Assembly (NCBI GenBank): GCA_947455145.1
Contig: CANGME010000009.1
Span: 62,001 to 126,000 of the forward strand
DNA: 64,000 nt
Direction of reading: 5' to 3'
DNA from: Comamonadaceae bacterium
GTDB taxonomy: Bacteria > Pseudomonadota > Gammaproteobacteria > Burkholderiales > Burkholderiaceae_C
This document shows positions 29,553-39,498 of this stretch, in pieces (position 1 is the stretch's first letter; every line of letters starts with the position of its first letter). The notes beneath the pieces were generated by a model. The model was not told the DNA's origin. It worked only from the letters and a program-made list of their open reading frames with translations, and did not search any database. Both the position numbers and the translations under genes were made by a program.

Positions 29553-31403
29553 TCAAGTGCTACGCGGCACAACTCGAGCAAATTCGGTGATTCCAATCAC
29601 ATGGAAAAAAGCGGCGACTATGCGATTAACGTTGCTGAACTGCACCATGCAACCGCTAGCTCTTTGTCCTGCCACCCAGTTGAGAATGCTGCCCGCCGCA
29701 GAGAAATCAACACGAATCAGGTTTTCGCAGGAAATCACCATTTGTGTAGCGTCTTCACCGATGGCCGCCTCTAACTGCGCCAAGGCTTCTGCCGCATCGC
29801 TCAAAATTTCACCACTGAGCGCAACCGTAGTGACGCCAATGATGGAATCCTCTTCAAGAAAGGAGCTATGCACAATGGAATCTTTCCACGGCTCTTTGAC
29901 ATCCCCATTAGTGATAATGTTCTGAAGAGAATTGGGACCTTCAAGCTTGCAAATACAAAGAGATTTTTGCCACGAAGGTGGGGACACTTCGAAAGTAACG
30001 CAAAAATCCAAAGCGACCATCTCAAAATCGTCGTGCGCCCCAACCACACGCAAGGCATCCATGTGCATTTGCCATACAGATGGGGAAACTGTTTTTTCGC
30101 CTAAAACTGTTATTGCCTTTAAGGCTCCAAACAAACCGTCAACACCTCTGAAAGTCAAAGTTAGCGGAGTGACACACCAGTGAGCGAACAAAGCGCCCAG
30201 CGCAGGCAACACATCAGTTTCGATAGAAGCAAGGGAGCTCCAATCCAATACCCACGGTGCGGGTTTGCTTTTCAATGCTAGCTGTAAAGTGGCAATATCC
30301 GCCGAGGTCAACACTTGTGGCGCCGCCCAATTCGCTGCACCACTGGATACAGCAACATGAGACGCATTGCCTTTAAAGCTTGGCCCAGCATCACCCCGTT
30401 TGAGCAACTCAGGCGTAGAGAACCAAGCCGGCGCAGAACGCCCAAAACGACTTGCGAATCCAAGCGCACTTTCATCAAACTTGGCCTGTTGCCCTGTTGC
30501 GCGGTACAGGTCAAACAAAGCAGCGATCCAAATCTCAGCTCGATCAGAAGTCAAGTTGACCGGCTTTAATGCTGCTAGAAGCGCCTCTTCGGCTCCCGAA
30601 TTGTCTCCATTTGCGAAGCGGATTGCAGCCTCTTCCAGCTCAGGCTCTGACGCCACGTCCACTTCAGCGTTTTGAAAGAGATTGGAAATTGAAAAACCTG
30701 ACACCAAGCTACCCATGTCAGTCACTGCACTATTGGCTTTACCCCACTGCGCAGGCGGCTCCAAGAGTTCAGCCGAGTCCTTGGACTTGGGTGCAAGTGA
30801 TGAGGAGAGTAAGGGAGCATGCGCCGTCGAGGCGGTTTGCTTATATGTTGGCGCAGGTGAGGCCGCAGCTGGAGCAGGAACGGATCGAGGTGAAACAGCA
30901 GACGCTGGGCTCACATTAACGTTGGGACGCTTTGACGAGGCATGGTTTGACGACGCCGCTGCAGCGACAGAGGGGCGAGAATGGACATCCTGCAACCGAG
31001 GGGGCGGCGTTGGAGTGCGTTCGCCAGAAGCTGGGGCTTCATTTCCCTTGCCTCGCCACCACTGGTTAGACATCTGGGCTTCGATTTCATCGATTTTTCT
31101 AACAGTCATCGCTCGCTCGTCCGCATTGGACGGCAGACTGCTTTGAAAGTAGGACGGTCGATCCACATTCGCCGTGCTTTGAACCGGTTCGGTGCGTCGC
31201 ATTTTGCGCAGAATATCAAACTCGCGCTTACGGACGAAGTCGTTCTGTTTTTTACGCACGATCATCGCCTTGAGGGCATCCTTGCTATAACCCACGCCTG
31301 GCTCAGAGTCTTTTGCCGCAACCTCGTCCCAGTTCTTGGTCGGCTTAACGACAAACTTGGCTACTTTGGAAAGCAAACCGAATAGTGAGTCGTCTTTGGC
31401 CAT
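29553..31403 (-). CDS. STAS-domain protein with long disordered linker
   Basis: A 616-residue protein. The N-terminus (MAKDDSLFGLLSKVAKFVVK) is followed by a basic segment with an RKKQNDFVRKREFDILRKMRR helix, then a ~170-residue Ser/Ala/Pro-rich low-complexity linker. The last ~100 residues (TTVALSGEILSDAAEALAQL ... VDFSAAGSILNWVAG) look like a STAS domain, the fold of anti-sigma-factor antagonists. The middle (about 250-480) has a TPR-like region counting gene loads, which is not clearly assigned. The conserved phospho-Ser position of STAS cannot be fixed by eye. The protein may be an adaptor or regulator; its function is unknown. It is followed upstream by dksA on the same strand. Confidence 0.65.
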   Translation of the reverse strand: MAKDDSLFGLLSKVAKFVVKPTKNWDEVAAKDSEPGVGYSKDALKAMIVRKKQNDFVRKREFDILRKMRRTEPVQSTANVDRPSYFQSSLPSNADERAMTVRKIDEIEAQMSNQWWRGKGNEAPASGERTPTPPPRLQDVHSRPSVAAAASSNHASSKRPNVNVSPASAVSPRSVPAPAAASPAPTYKQTASTAHAPLLSSSLAPKSKDSAELLEPPAQWGKANSAVTDMGSLVSGFSISNLFQNAEVDVASEPELEEAAIRFANGDNSGAEEALLAALKPVNLTSDRAEIWIAALFDLYRATGQQAKFDESALGFASRFGRSAPAWFSTPELLKRGDAGPSFKGNASHVAVSSGAANWAAPQVLTSADIATLQLALKSKPAPWVLDWSSLASIETDVLPALGALFAHWCVTPLTLTFRGVDGLFGALKAITVLGEKTVSPSVWQMHMDALRVVGAHDDFEMVALDFCVTFEVSPPSWQKSLCICKLEGPNSLQNIITNGDVKEPWKDSIVHSSFLEEDSIIGVTTVALSGEILSDAAEALAQLEAAIGEDATQMVISCENLIRVDFSAAGSILNWVAGQRASGCMVQFSNVNRIVAAFFHVIGITEFARVVPRST

Positions 31404-31468
31404 ATTTCTCAGATTAAGGCTGAAATAATGTATCTATTAGTGCGATTATGACTAGCGAATCAATTTAA

Positions 31469-32650
31469 TCAATCCCCAAACATCTTTTGTTTGAGCTCCC
31501 GGCGCTGCTGGGCCTCCAAAGAGAGGGTCGCAGTGGGGCGAGCCAACAAGCGACCGACTCCAATAGGCTCCCCAGTTTCGTCGCAATAACCATACTCCCC
31601 AGCATCAATCAGGGTGATGGACTGCTCAATCTTTTTAAGCAACTTGCGCTCACGGTCCCGTGTACGCAACTCTAATGCATGCTCTTCTTCAATGGTGGCA
31701 CGGTCAGCCGGATCGGGAACCACCACCGTGTCTTCACGCAAATGCTCCGTAGTTTCTCCGGCGTTAGCTAGCATATCTTCTTTGAGCAACTGTAATCTAT
31801 GCCGAAAAGCTGAAAGCTGCTTGCTATTCATGTATTCGCTCTCAGGCATGGCAATCAACTCAGCATCCGTCAGTTGTTCTGCAGGTTTGGTTTTCCAATT
31901 GTTGGCCAATTTCGGGTCTTTTTTGATGCTTGAAGGCAAGGGGGAAACAATCAGAGTCACTTGTTCAGATTGAGTGAAGCTGGATTTGGCAGCGGTAGAT
32001 GCCACCGATTGCGCCATGGAAGGAACGGTCAGCTGCGCCAAACGCGAAGACACACGAGGTTTAACAGGCGCAACGACTGTCGCAGGTACAACCTTAGGGG
32101 CTGACGTGGACACCAAGGGAGCGGCCGAGGAAAGGGCGGAAGTTGAAGTTTTCAGAATAGGTGCGGGTTTGATTGAAACCTTATCAATAGGCTTGACCGC
32201 CGACTTAGCGGGCGATTTACTTTTACTGATGGTCTGAATCGGTGATTTAACAGGTGGGGCCAGCGGTTTTGCAGCCTTGGTTTTCGGCTGACTAGTTACA
32301 GTCGATTTTTTAGACGCCGGTTTGACGTTGGCTTGCGATTTGAGTGGTTTTGCTTTAACTGCAGGCTTGCTCTTCGCCACGGTCTTAACTAATGTCTTTG
32401 GAGACGGCTTAACGATAGGTTTTGACGCAGCTTTGGTTGTTTCTTTGGTTGTAACCTTCAATTTGGTCGCGGTTTTAATTACCGATTTAACCACCGGTTT
32501 TTTTGATGTGACCTGCTTTGACGACTTCACAACAGATTTACCAGCTACTGGTTTTGCCGCGGGCTTAATGCCCACCTTGCTGGCAGGTTTGGCAATGACA
32601 GCCTTTGCAGCCTTGGATTTGGCCGCTACGGTTTTAGCTTTAGTGGACAC
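31469..32650 (-). CDS. dksA: DksA-type RNA polymerase-binding regulator with Lys/Ala-rich N-terminal extension
   Basis: The C-terminal ~145 residues match DksA, which enters the RNA polymerase secondary channel and works with ppGpp. The coiled-coil tip DxxDRA is present (VPDPADRATIEEEHALELRTR would span it; key residues Asp, Asp, Ala). The zinc finger is degenerate: only the first Cys remains (EYGYCDETGEPIG), and the distal pair is Ser and Ala (ATLSLEAQ). The first ~240 residues are a Lys/Ala/Val/Pro repeat tail like bacterial histone H1-like proteins, which would be unstructured and DNA- or RNA-binding. E. coli DksA is only ~150 residues. The start is GTG at 32650. Family membership is sure; the role of the tail is not known. 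Confidence 0.85.
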   Translation of the reverse strand: MSTKAKTVAAKSKAAKAVIAKPASKVGIKPAAKPVAGKSVVKSSKQVTSKKPVVKSVIKTATKLKVTTKETTKAASKPIVKPSPKTLVKTVAKSKPAVKAKPLKSQANVKPASKKSTVTSQPKTKAAKPLAPPVKSPIQTISKSKSPAKSAVKPIDKVSIKPAPILKTSTSALSSAAPLVSTSAPKVVPATVVAPVKPRVSSRLAQLTVPSMAQSVASTAAKSSFTQSEQVTLIVSPLPSSIKKDPKLANNWKTKPAEQLTDAELIAMPESEYMNSKQLSAFRHRLQLLKEDMLANAGETTEHLREDTVVVPDPADRATIEEEHALELRTRDRERKLLKKIEQSITLIDAGEYGYCDETGEPIGVGRLLARPTATLSLEAQQRRELKQKMFGD

Positions 32651-32791
32651 GGCGTTTTTCCTGTTCTGATCGTCAAATCTTCATTTTGTGCAGGGCATGA
32701 GCAGACACCACCACACCTACAGTTACAACCTTAATGCAAGCCGGGAAAGAGCTTGGCGATAGATTCATCCCGGCGCGCGAGTGTACAGGTT

Positions 32792-33874
32792 TTAAACCAG
32801 GCTTTGCTCCAATCCTTGCAAGAAAATGTCTTTGGGCAAATCCAGGCCAATGAACACCATTTTGCTAACACGGGCCTCTTCGGCACCCCAAGCTGGACCC
32901 AAATCACTGCCCATGAGCTGGTGAACGCCCTGAAAAATCACCTTGCGCTCGGAGCCCTTCATGTGAAGAACGCCCTTGTAGCGCAACATGCGCGGGCCGT
33001 AGATATTGACAATGGCGCCCAGAAAGTCTTCCAACTTGGCGGGATCAAATGCACGATCTGAGCGGAATACAAAGCTCTTCACATCATCGTCATGGTGATG
33101 GTGGTGGCCATGGGCTTCTTTGTGAGAAGGGTGATCACAGTGTTCTCCGTGCTCGTGCTCATCGTCATTTTCGTGATCATGGGCGTCTTCATGCCCGTGC
33201 CCATGGTCGTGCGCATCCTCTTTAAGAAAATCCGGATCAATCTCCAGCTTGGTATTGAGGTTAAAGCCCCGCAGATCAAACACATCACTCAAAGCCACTT
33301 CGCCAAAATGCACTGCTTTTTGCGGTGCGCGAGGGTTCATGTGCTTAAGGCGGTGCATCAGCGCCGAAGTTTCTTCAGCTGAAACCAGATCAGTCTTACT
33401 GATGAATATCTGATCGGCAAAACCCACCTGCCTACGTGCCTCTTGCCGGTCATTCAGTTGCTGGGCAGCATGCTTAGCGTCAACCAGCGTCAGGATGGAA
33501 TCAAGCAAAAAACTTTCGGCAATTTCATCATCCATGAAAAAGGTCTGCGCCACTGGGCCTGGATCAGCCAAGCCTGTGGTTTCGATTACCACGCGATCAA
33601 AGTCGAGCTCGCCCTTTCGTTTTTTTTCAGCCAAATCTCGCAGCGTGGTCCGGAGGTCTTCGCGGATGCTGCAGCAGATGCAGCCATTGCTCATCTGAAT
33701 GATCTGCTCGTTGGTATCTGAAACCAAAATCTCATTGTCAATGTTTTCTTCTCCGAACTCGTTTTCAATCACGGCAATCTTCTGACCGTGGGCTTCGGAC
33801 AGCACGCGCTTGAGCAACGTGGTTTTGCCGGAACCGAGAAATCCGGTCAGGATGGTGGCAGGGGTCAGGCTCAT
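32792..33874 (-). CDS. CobW-family GTPase / metal chaperone with His-rich loop
   Basis: A 360-residue G3E GTPase. Motifs in order: Walker A GFLGSGKTTLLKRVL (near residue 11), the metal-binding CxCC in NGCICCSIREDL, ETTGLADPGPV and the base-recognition motif SKTDLV. A His/Asp/Glu-rich stretch around residues 220-260 (HDHGHGHEDAHDHEND and following) is a likely zinc-binding loop, and the C-terminal CobW domain follows. Such proteins deliver zinc or cobalt to target enzymes; the His-rich loop points to zinc. No metal regulator or cobalamin gene is adjacent. It is divergent from htpG. Confidence 0.88.
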   Translation of the reverse strand: MSLTPATILTGFLGSGKTTLLKRVLSEAHGQKIAVIENEFGEENIDNEILVSDTNEQIIQMSNGCICCSIREDLRTTLRDLAEKKRKGELDFDRVVIETTGLADPGPVAQTFFMDDEIAESFLLDSILTLVDAKHAAQQLNDRQEARRQVGFADQIFISKTDLVSAEETSALMHRLKHMNPRAPQKAVHFGEVALSDVFDLRGFNLNTKLEIDPDFLKEDAHDHGHGHEDAHDHENDDEHEHGEHCDHPSHKEAHGHHHHHDDDVKSFVFRSDRAFDPAKLEDFLGAIVNIYGPRMLRYKGVLHMKGSERKVIFQGVHQLMGSDLGPAWGAEEARVSKMVFIGLDLPKDIFLQGLEQSLV

Positions 33875-34040
33875 GGGATGTTGACTCGGTTAAACAGGAA
33901 GGATGTAGAGTTTAGCGGTGATAGCTATTGTCTTTTCCGGGCAAGGCTAAGCCTTGAAATTCACCAATGCACCCATAATTCAGCCTTTCCACCGTTTCAC
34001 AGCGCTGGACTATCTCCACAGAACCCCCAATTTTCAAAAA

Positions 34041-36077
34041 ATGAGCAAACAAACCCATTCCTTTCAAGCCGAAGTCGCCCAACTGCTGCACCTCGTCACC
34101 CATTCGCTCTATTCCAACAAAGAAATTTTCCTGCGCGAGTTGATCTCCAACGCGTCGGACGCCTGCGACAAGTTACGCTTTGAGGCCATCAATGATGGCG
34201 GCCTGTACGAGTCATCGCCCAACCTTGAAGTGCGCGTGTCTTTCGACAAAGTCGCCAAAACCCTGACCATCACCGACAACGGCATCGGCATGAGCACGCA
34301 AGAAGCCATTGACCACTTGGGCACCATCGCCAAGAGTGGCACCAAAGACTTTGTCTCCAAACTCTCGGGCGATCAAAAGACCGACTCGCAGCTCATCGGC
34401 CAGTTTGGCGTGGGCTTTTACTCCGGCTTCATCGTGGCCGACAAGATCACGGTCGAGTCACGCCGCGCGGGCATGAAGTCGTCTGAAGGCGTGCGCTGGA
34501 TCAGCGGCGGCGCTGGCGACTTTGAAGTCGAAGCCATTGACCGCGCCGAGCGCGGCACCAGCGTGATCTTGCACCTGCGCGACGATGCGATGGATTACGC
34601 CAGCGCCTGGAAAGTCAAGGGCATCATCGCCAAATACTCCGACCACATCAGCCTGCCCATCTTGATGGAAAAAGAAGAGTGGAAAGACGGCGACTTGATC
34701 GTCCCTGGTGACGAGACCGGCGGCCGCCAACCCGGCGACATGGTCAAGACCGGCGAGTGGGAAACCGTCAACAAAGCCAGCGCGCTGTGGGCCCGCCCCA
34801 AGAAAGACGTCACGCCTGAGCAGTACGAAGAGTTCTACAAACAGATCAGCCACGACTTTGAAGCCCCGCTGGCCCACACCCACAACCGCGTGGAAGGCAG
34901 CACCGAGTACACGCAGCTGCTTTACATCCCCTCTAAAGCGCCGATGGATTTGTACAACCGCGAGAAGTCTGCAGGCGTGAAGCTGTACGTCAAGCGCGTC
35001 TTCATCATGGACGACGCCGAGGCGCTCTTGCCCACCTACCTGCGCTTTGTCAAGGGCGTGGTCGATTCGGCTGACCTGCCGCTCAATGTGAGCCGTGAGC
35101 TGCTGCAAGAAAGTCGCGATGTCAAAGCCATCCGCGAAGGCTGCACCAAGCGCGTTCTGGGCATGCTGGAAGATCTGGCCAAGAACGACAAGTTGCCTGA
35201 AGCAAACGCTGACGGCGTGACCGACGTTCTCAGTGAACAAGATAAAGCCGAGGCAGAGAAAAATGCAGGCAAGTACAGCAAGTTCTACGCCGAATTCGGC
35301 GCGGTGCTCAAAGAAGGCCTGGGCGAAGACTTTGGCAACAAAGAGCGCCTGGCCAAGCTGCTGCGTTTTGCCAGCACCTATGTCCCCGTTCGCCCTGAGC
35401 CTGTCGAAGGGCAGGAGGCTTCGACAGGCTCAGCCCGAACGGGCGGATTGGTATCACTGGCCGACTACAAAGCCCGCATGAAAGAAGGCCAGGACGCCAT
35501 CTACTTCATCACCGCCGACACCCTGGCAGCGGCCAAGAACAGCCCGCAACTCGAAGTCTTCAAGAAAAAAGGCATCGAAGTGCTGCTGATGACCGACCGC
35601 GTGGACGAATGGGCGCTGAACTACCTGCATGACTTTGACGGCACACCGCTGCAGTCCGTCGCCAAGGGCGCGGTCGATCTGGGCAAGCTGCAAGACGAGG
35701 CCGAAAAGAAGGCTGCAGAAGAAGCCGCCGAGAGCTTCAAGCCCCTGCTCGCCAAGCTGAAAGAAGCCCTCAAAGACAAGGCCGAAGACGTGCGCGTCAC
35801 CACCCGCTTGGTGGACAGCCCCGCCTGTCTGGTGGTGCAAGACCACGGCATGAGCACCCAGCTCGCCCGTATGCTCAAGCAAGCTGGCCAGACGGCACCC
35901 GAGGTCAAGCCGGTGCTGGAAGTCAACGCCGAGCACGCGCTGGTGAAGAAGCTGGACGGCTCCGTGCACTTCAACGACCTGGCCCACATCCTGTTCGATC
36001 AGGCCCTGCTGGCCGAAGGTGGCATGCCTGCGGACCCGGCGGCTTATGTCAGAAGAGTGAATGCACTTTTGGTCTGA
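34041..36077 (+). CDS. htpG: Chaperone HtpG (Hsp90)
   Basis: A 678-residue Hsp90 homologue. The GHKL ATPase motifs are [21 protein letters not shown] and [11 protein letters not shown]. The ATG at 34041 ([18 protein letters not shown]) matches the family; an earlier in-frame start adds 29 unrelated residues. Residues ~449-468 ([20 protein letters not shown]) are encoded by an inserted palindromic repeat and replace a short surface loop between the LLRFAST and [13 protein letters not shown] segments, where homologues have only a few residues. The frame is preserved, so the protein is probably functional. A terminator-like hairpin follows. Confidence 0.96.
   Translation: MSKQTHSFQAEVAQLLHLVTHSLYSNKEIFLRELISNASDACDKLRFEAINDGGLYESSPNLEVRVSFDKVAKTLTITDNGIGMSTQEAIDHLGTIAKSGTKDFVSKLSGDQKTDSQLIGQFGVGFYSGFIVADKITVESRRAGMKSSEGVRWISGGAGDFEVEAIDRAERGTSVILHLRDDAMDYASAWKVKGIIAKYSDHISLPILMEKEEWKDGDLIVPGDETGGRQPGDMVKTGEWETVNKASALWARPKKDVTPEQYEEFYKQISHDFEAPLAHTHNRVEGSTEYTQLLYIPSKAPMDLYNREKSAGVKLYVKRVFIMDDAEALLPTYLRFVKGVVDSADLPLNVSRELLQESRDVKAIREGCTKRVLGMLEDLAKNDKLPEANADGVTDVLSEQDKAEAEKNAGKYSKFYAEFGAVLKEGLGEDFGNKERLAKLLRFASTYVPVRPEPVEGQEASTGSARTGGLVSLADYKARMKEGQDAIYFITADTLAAAKNSPQLEVFKKKGIEVLLMTDRVDEWALNYLHDFDGTPLQSVAKGAVDLGKLQDEAEKKAAEEAAESFKPLLAKLKEALKDKAEDVRVTTRLVDSPACLVVQDHGMSTQLARMLKQAGQTAPEVKPVLEVNAEHALVKKLDGSVHFNDLAHILFDQALLAEGGMPADPAAYVRRVNALLV
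35385..35443. repeat. Palindromic repeat inserted in frame in htpG
   Basis: Inverted arms CCCGTTCGCCCTGAGCCTGT and ACAGGCTCAGCCCGAACGGG flank a short spacer. Read with htpG it encodes VRPEPVEG then STGSARTGG. It is the same element as at 11699 and 58157. Confidence 0.9.
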
Positions 36078-36127
36078 AGCCCTTTAAACAGTAGCACAAG
36101 CAGCTACTTTTTATGTAGCAAATAAAA

Positions 36128-36160
36128 CCCTGGCAGCGCCCGACGTTGCCAGGGTTTTTT
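36128..36160 (+). terminator. Rho-independent terminator after htpG
   Basis: An 8-bp stem CCCTGGCA / TGCCAGGG with an 11-base loop is followed by a run of six Ts, 50 bp after the htpG stop. Confidence 0.85.
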
Positions 36161-36233
36161 GCATCTGAGGCCACCGCTACACTCAAGCACGCTCCCACCC
36201 TGCCACCTACAACTCCATCTGCACCCCCCACCC

Positions 36234-37808
36234 ATGCTCACCGGCGACCTCAAAAGCAAAATCGACCAGATCTGGAACGCCTTCTGGTCCGGCGGCATCG
36301 CCAACCCCATCGAAGTCATCGAGCAAATCACCTACCTGCTGTTCCTGCGCCGCCTGGACGACCTGCACACCCTGGAAGAAAACAAGGCCACCCGTCTGAA
36401 GAAGCCCATGGAGCGCCGCATCTTCCCCGAAGGTGCCGACCCACGGGGCCGCGCGTATGACAGTCTGCGCTGGAGCCGCTTCAAGAACGAAGCACCGTCC
36501 GAGATGTACGTCATCCTAGGCGAGCACGTCTTCCCCTTCCTGCGCACCCTGGGCTCGGATGATTCCACCTACGCCCACCACATGAAAGACGCGCGCTTCA
36601 CCATCCCCACGCCCGCGCTGCTGGCCAAGGTGGTGGACCTGCTGGACGCCGTGCCCATGGACAACCGCGACACCAAGGGCGACCTCTACGAATACATGCT
36701 GGGCAAAATCGCCAGCGCCGGGCAAAACGGCCAGTTTCGCACCCCGCGCCACATCATCCAGCTCATGGTGGAAATGACCGCACCGACGCCCACCGACACC
36801 ATTTGCGACCCGGCCAGCGGCACCTGCGGCTTCTTGGTGGCAGCGGGCGAATACCTGCGCGAACACCACCCCAACCTGTTCCACGACGCCAAGCTGAACC
36901 AGCACTTCAACCACGCCATGTTCCATGGCTACGACTTTGACAACACCATGCTGCGCATCGGCAGCATGAACATGATGCTCCATGGCGTGGACAACCCCGC
37001 CATCACCTATCGCGACTCGCTCGGCCAGGAGCATGGTGCAGAAGAGGGCCGCTACAGCCTGGTGCTGGCCAACCCGCCCTTTGCGGGTAGCCTGGACTAC
37101 GAGAACGTCGCCAAAGACCTACTGCAAACCGTCAAAACCAAAAAAACCGAGCTGCTGTTTTTGGCCCTGTTCCTGCGCCTGCTCAAACCCGGTGGCCGCG
37201 CCGCCGTCATCGTGCCCGACGGCGTGCTGTTTGGCAGCAGCACCGCGCACAAGGCCCTGCGCAAAATGCTGGTGGAAGACCAGAAGCTGGACGGCATCGT
37301 CAGCCTGCCCGGCGGCGTGTTCAAACCCTACGCAGGCGTCAGCACCGCCATCCTGTTCTTCACCAAAACCAACAGCGGCGGCACGGACAACGTGTGGTTC
37401 TACGACATGCAGGCCGACGGCTACAGCCTGGACGACAAGCGCCAGCCCCTCTTGTCTGAGGATAAATTAGGCCTGCAGCGCACAGCAGCTGAGCATGAGA
37501 AGCTATCAAAAGAGGAGCACGCCAAAAACAACCTGCCCGACGTGCTAGCCCGCTGGAACTCTTTAAAGTCCGTTCACCCTGAGCCTGTCGAAGGGTCAGA
37601 GCTCACCCGCCCCCGCACCGCCCAAAGCTTCTGCGTGCCCAAAGCCGACATCGCCGCCAACGGCTACGACCTCAGCATCAACCGCTACAAGGAAGTGGTG
37701 CATGCGCAAGTGGAGCACCGCGCACCGACAGAGATATTGGCGGAGCTGGCCAAGCTGGAGGACGAGATTGCGGCGGGAATGAAGGCGTTGGAGGGGATGT
37801 TGAAGTGA
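36234..37808 (+). CDS. hsdM: Type I restriction-modification methyltransferase subunit HsdM
   Basis: A 524-residue N6-adenine methyltransferase. The N-terminal helical domain (IDQIWNAFWSGGIANPIEVI, YLLFLRRLDD) is followed by the catalytic domain: GQFRTPRHIIQLMVEM, SAM motif I DPASGTCGFLVAAGEYL and the catalytic NPPF in LANPPFAGSL. The ATG at 36234 (MLTGDLKSK) is preferred over an earlier in-frame start that lies in Pro/His-rich non-homologous sequence. Residues ~446-454 (VHPEPVEGS) come from a half copy of the palindromic repeat. It overlaps hsdS by 4 bp (GTGA). With HsdS it methylates, and with HsdR it restricts, a bipartite target. Confidence 0.96.
   Translation: MLTGDLKSKIDQIWNAFWSGGIANPIEVIEQITYLLFLRRLDDLHTLEENKATRLKKPMERRIFPEGADPRGRAYDSLRWSRFKNEAPSEMYVILGEHVFPFLRTLGSDDSTYAHHMKDARFTIPTPALLAKVVDLLDAVPMDNRDTKGDLYEYMLGKIASAGQNGQFRTPRHIIQLMVEMTAPTPTDTICDPASGTCGFLVAAGEYLREHHPNLFHDAKLNQHFNHAMFHGYDFDNTMLRIGSMNMMLHGVDNPAITYRDSLGQEHGAEEGRYSLVLANPPFAGSLDYENVAKDLLQTVKTKKTELLFLALFLRLLKPGGRAAVIVPDGVLFGSSTAHKALRKMLVEDQKLDGIVSLPGGVFKPYAGVSTAILFFTKTNSGGTDNVWFYDMQADGYSLDDKRQPLLSEDKLGLQRTAAEHEKLSKEEHAKNNLPDVLARWNSLKSVHPEPVEGSELTRPRTAQSFCVPKADIAANGYDLSINRYKEVVHAQVEHRAPTEILAELAKLEDEIAAGMKALEGMLK
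37570..37597. repeat. Half copy of the palindromic repeat in hsdM
   Basis: CCGTTCACCCTGAGCCTGTC and the bases up to 37597 match the left arm of the element at 35385. The right arm is missing. It is read in the same frame as in htpG (VHPEPVEG). Confidence 0.8.
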
Positions 37809-39013
37809 GCGCCGCGCCATACGCCAAGCTCTCTGAGGTTGCTTTTTTGAATCCCCCATTGGGCGGACGCTTGCCTGACGATGATCTCGTCTCTTTTGTT
37901 CCCATGGCATCCCTGAGTGCGGAAACAGCAAAGATCGAGACCACACAAGATCGGCATTACTCAGAAGTGTCCAAAGGCTTCACGCCGTTTCTGAGCGGTG
38001 ATGTTCTTGTCGCCAAGATCACGCCGTGCTTTGAGAATGGGAAGATTGCGCAGGCCTTACTTCCCCGGCGAAATGGCTTCGGTTCTACCGAATTTCATGT
38101 CGTCCGTGCGCGCCTGGATGTTTCGGATGCGCGGTATTTGCACCACTATTTGCGCTTGGACGCGGTGCGAGTCGAGGGCCAGCGGCGCATGACCGGCAGC
38201 GGCGGGCAGAGGCGTGTGCCCGCAAACTTCTTGTCAGGCCTACGTGTTCCGCTCCCGCCGCTGGAAGAGCAACGCCGCATCGCCACCATCCTGGACCAGG
38301 CCGAAACCCTCCGAACCCAACGCCGCCAAGCCCTGGCCCACCTCGACACCCTCACCCAGTCCCTCTTTCTCGATATGTTTGGCGACCCGGTGACGAATGA
38401 CCGTGGTTGGCTCCGCTCCACATTGGGTGGCGTGGCAGCGGCAAAGCCAAACAACGGAGTTTTTCGGAAAAATCCCGAATATGTACAAGCGGGCTTAGAC
38501 GGCTTGCCTGTGGTTTGGGTGGAAGAGCTATTCCGGGGGGATTTGATAGACACACAGTCCTCTAGGCGCCTTGTGCCGACCGCTAAGGAACTAGAAAATT
38601 ATGGCCTTCGATTTGGTGATTTGCTCTTCTGCAGATCGTCGCTGAAGCTGGATGGGATTGCTTATAACAACGTCTATCTCGGAGAGAGCAACGAGGCACT
38701 TTTTGAATGTCACCTGATTAGGGTCTCACCGGACCTCGATAGGGTTTCACCGATCTACATGAACCACCTGCTTCGCCTGCCGATGATGCGAGCGGCGATA
38801 AAGACTAGAGCCAAGACTTCGACAATGACGACGATTGATCAGCAAGGGCTTTGCGCAGTTTCTATTGTTGTCCCTCCCCTGGCCCTCCAACAAACCTTCG
38901 CCACCCGCATCCAAGCCATCGAAGCCCTCAAAGCCACTCACCGCACCGCCCTGGCCCAGCTAGACGCCCTGTTCGCCTCGCTGCAGCAGCGGGCGTTTGC
39001 GGGGGCGTTGTGA
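37805..39013 (+). CDS. hsdS: Type I restriction-modification specificity subunit HsdS
   Basis: A 402-residue specificity protein with the usual two target-recognition domains (about residues 1-140 and 195-345). The central conserved helix (PPLEEQRRIATILDQAETLR ... ALAHLDTLTQSLFLDMFGDP) and the distal helix (ALQQTFATRIQAIEAL) act as the spacer arms. Each recognition domain reads one half of a split target; the actual sequence cannot be predicted by eye. Its start overlaps the hsdM stop. The second recognition domain is less GC-rich than the conserved helices, as expected for shuffled specificity domains. Confidence 0.93.
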   Translation: MSAAPYAKLSEVAFLNPPLGGRLPDDDLVSFVPMASLSAETAKIETTQDRHYSEVSKGFTPFLSGDVLVAKITPCFENGKIAQALLPRRNGFGSTEFHVVRARLDVSDARYLHHYLRLDAVRVEGQRRMTGSGGQRRVPANFLSGLRVPLPPLEEQRRIATILDQAETLRTQRRQALAHLDTLTQSLFLDMFGDPVTNDRGWLRSTLGGVAAAKPNNGVFRKNPEYVQAGLDGLPVVWVEELFRGDLIDTQSSRRLVPTAKELENYGLRFGDLLFCRSSLKLDGIAYNNVYLGESNEALFECHLIRVSPDLDRVSPIYMNHLLRLPMMRAAIKTRAKTSTMTTIDQQGLCAVSIVVPPLALQQTFATRIQAIEALKATHRTALAQLDALFASLQQRAFAGAL

Positions 39014-39036
39014 GCCCGATTAAAACTTTTAATTAT

Positions 39037-39190
39037 TTGATCTTATAAGATCAATTTCTTTGTTTTTGCTTATTTTTTGTGCTATTTTGCTCTCAAGGGG
39101 ACATTTTTTCAGGGGTTTTGAATCGCTCAACCCGCAAAGCACGGCGTATGCATTTGCATTGAATTTATTGCCCCCATAAGATCAATTTCT
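39037..39190. promoter_or_regulatory. Palindromic operator sites upstream of hipBA
   Basis: An 18-bp perfect palindrome, TTGATCTTATAAGATCAA, lies at 39037-39054. Its right half with flank (ATAAGATCAATTTCT) is repeated exactly at 39176-39190, about 50 bp before hipB. Repeated operators upstream of the antitoxin gene are typical of HipB autorepression, so these are likely HipB sites. No -35/-10 pair is clear. Confidence 0.6.
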
Positions 39191-39240
39191 AGCCATTTGC
39201 TAGTTAAGTAAGCTAAACTGACCCTGAGAGGTCAAAAAAA

Positions 39241-39498
39241 ATGCAGGTAACTCCAGACACATTGCCCGAACTAGCAAAGCGCTTGTTGCTGGAGCGCAAG
39301 CGGCAGGGGCTGACGCGTGCGCAGGCAGCTTCAGTGTGCGGCGTCAGTACGTCATTCATCCGTGATGCCGAAGCGGATCCCAGTCGGTGTACCTTGGCGT
39401 TGCTGTTGCAATTGGTCGAAGGCTTGGGGCTCTCTTTGGCGGTGGACGGTTGGAAGGACACTCCTTCGGTTGAGCAAGAACAGGTGGCTTCACCATGA
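39241..39498 (+). CDS. hipB: HipB-like antitoxin (XRE helix-turn-helix)
   Basis: An 85-residue Cro/CI-type DNA-binding protein: LPELAKRLLLERKRQGLTRA, AASVCGVSTSFIRDAE as the helix-turn-helix, then a short C-terminal part. HipB binds DNA and neutralises HipA. A GAGAGG ribosome site precedes the ATG. The stop overlaps the hipA start (ATGA), so the pair is coupled. Confidence 0.88.
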   Translation: MQVTPDTLPELAKRLLLERKRQGLTRAQAASVCGVSTSFIRDAEADPSRCTLALLLQLVEGLGLSLAVDGWKDTPSVEQEQVASP

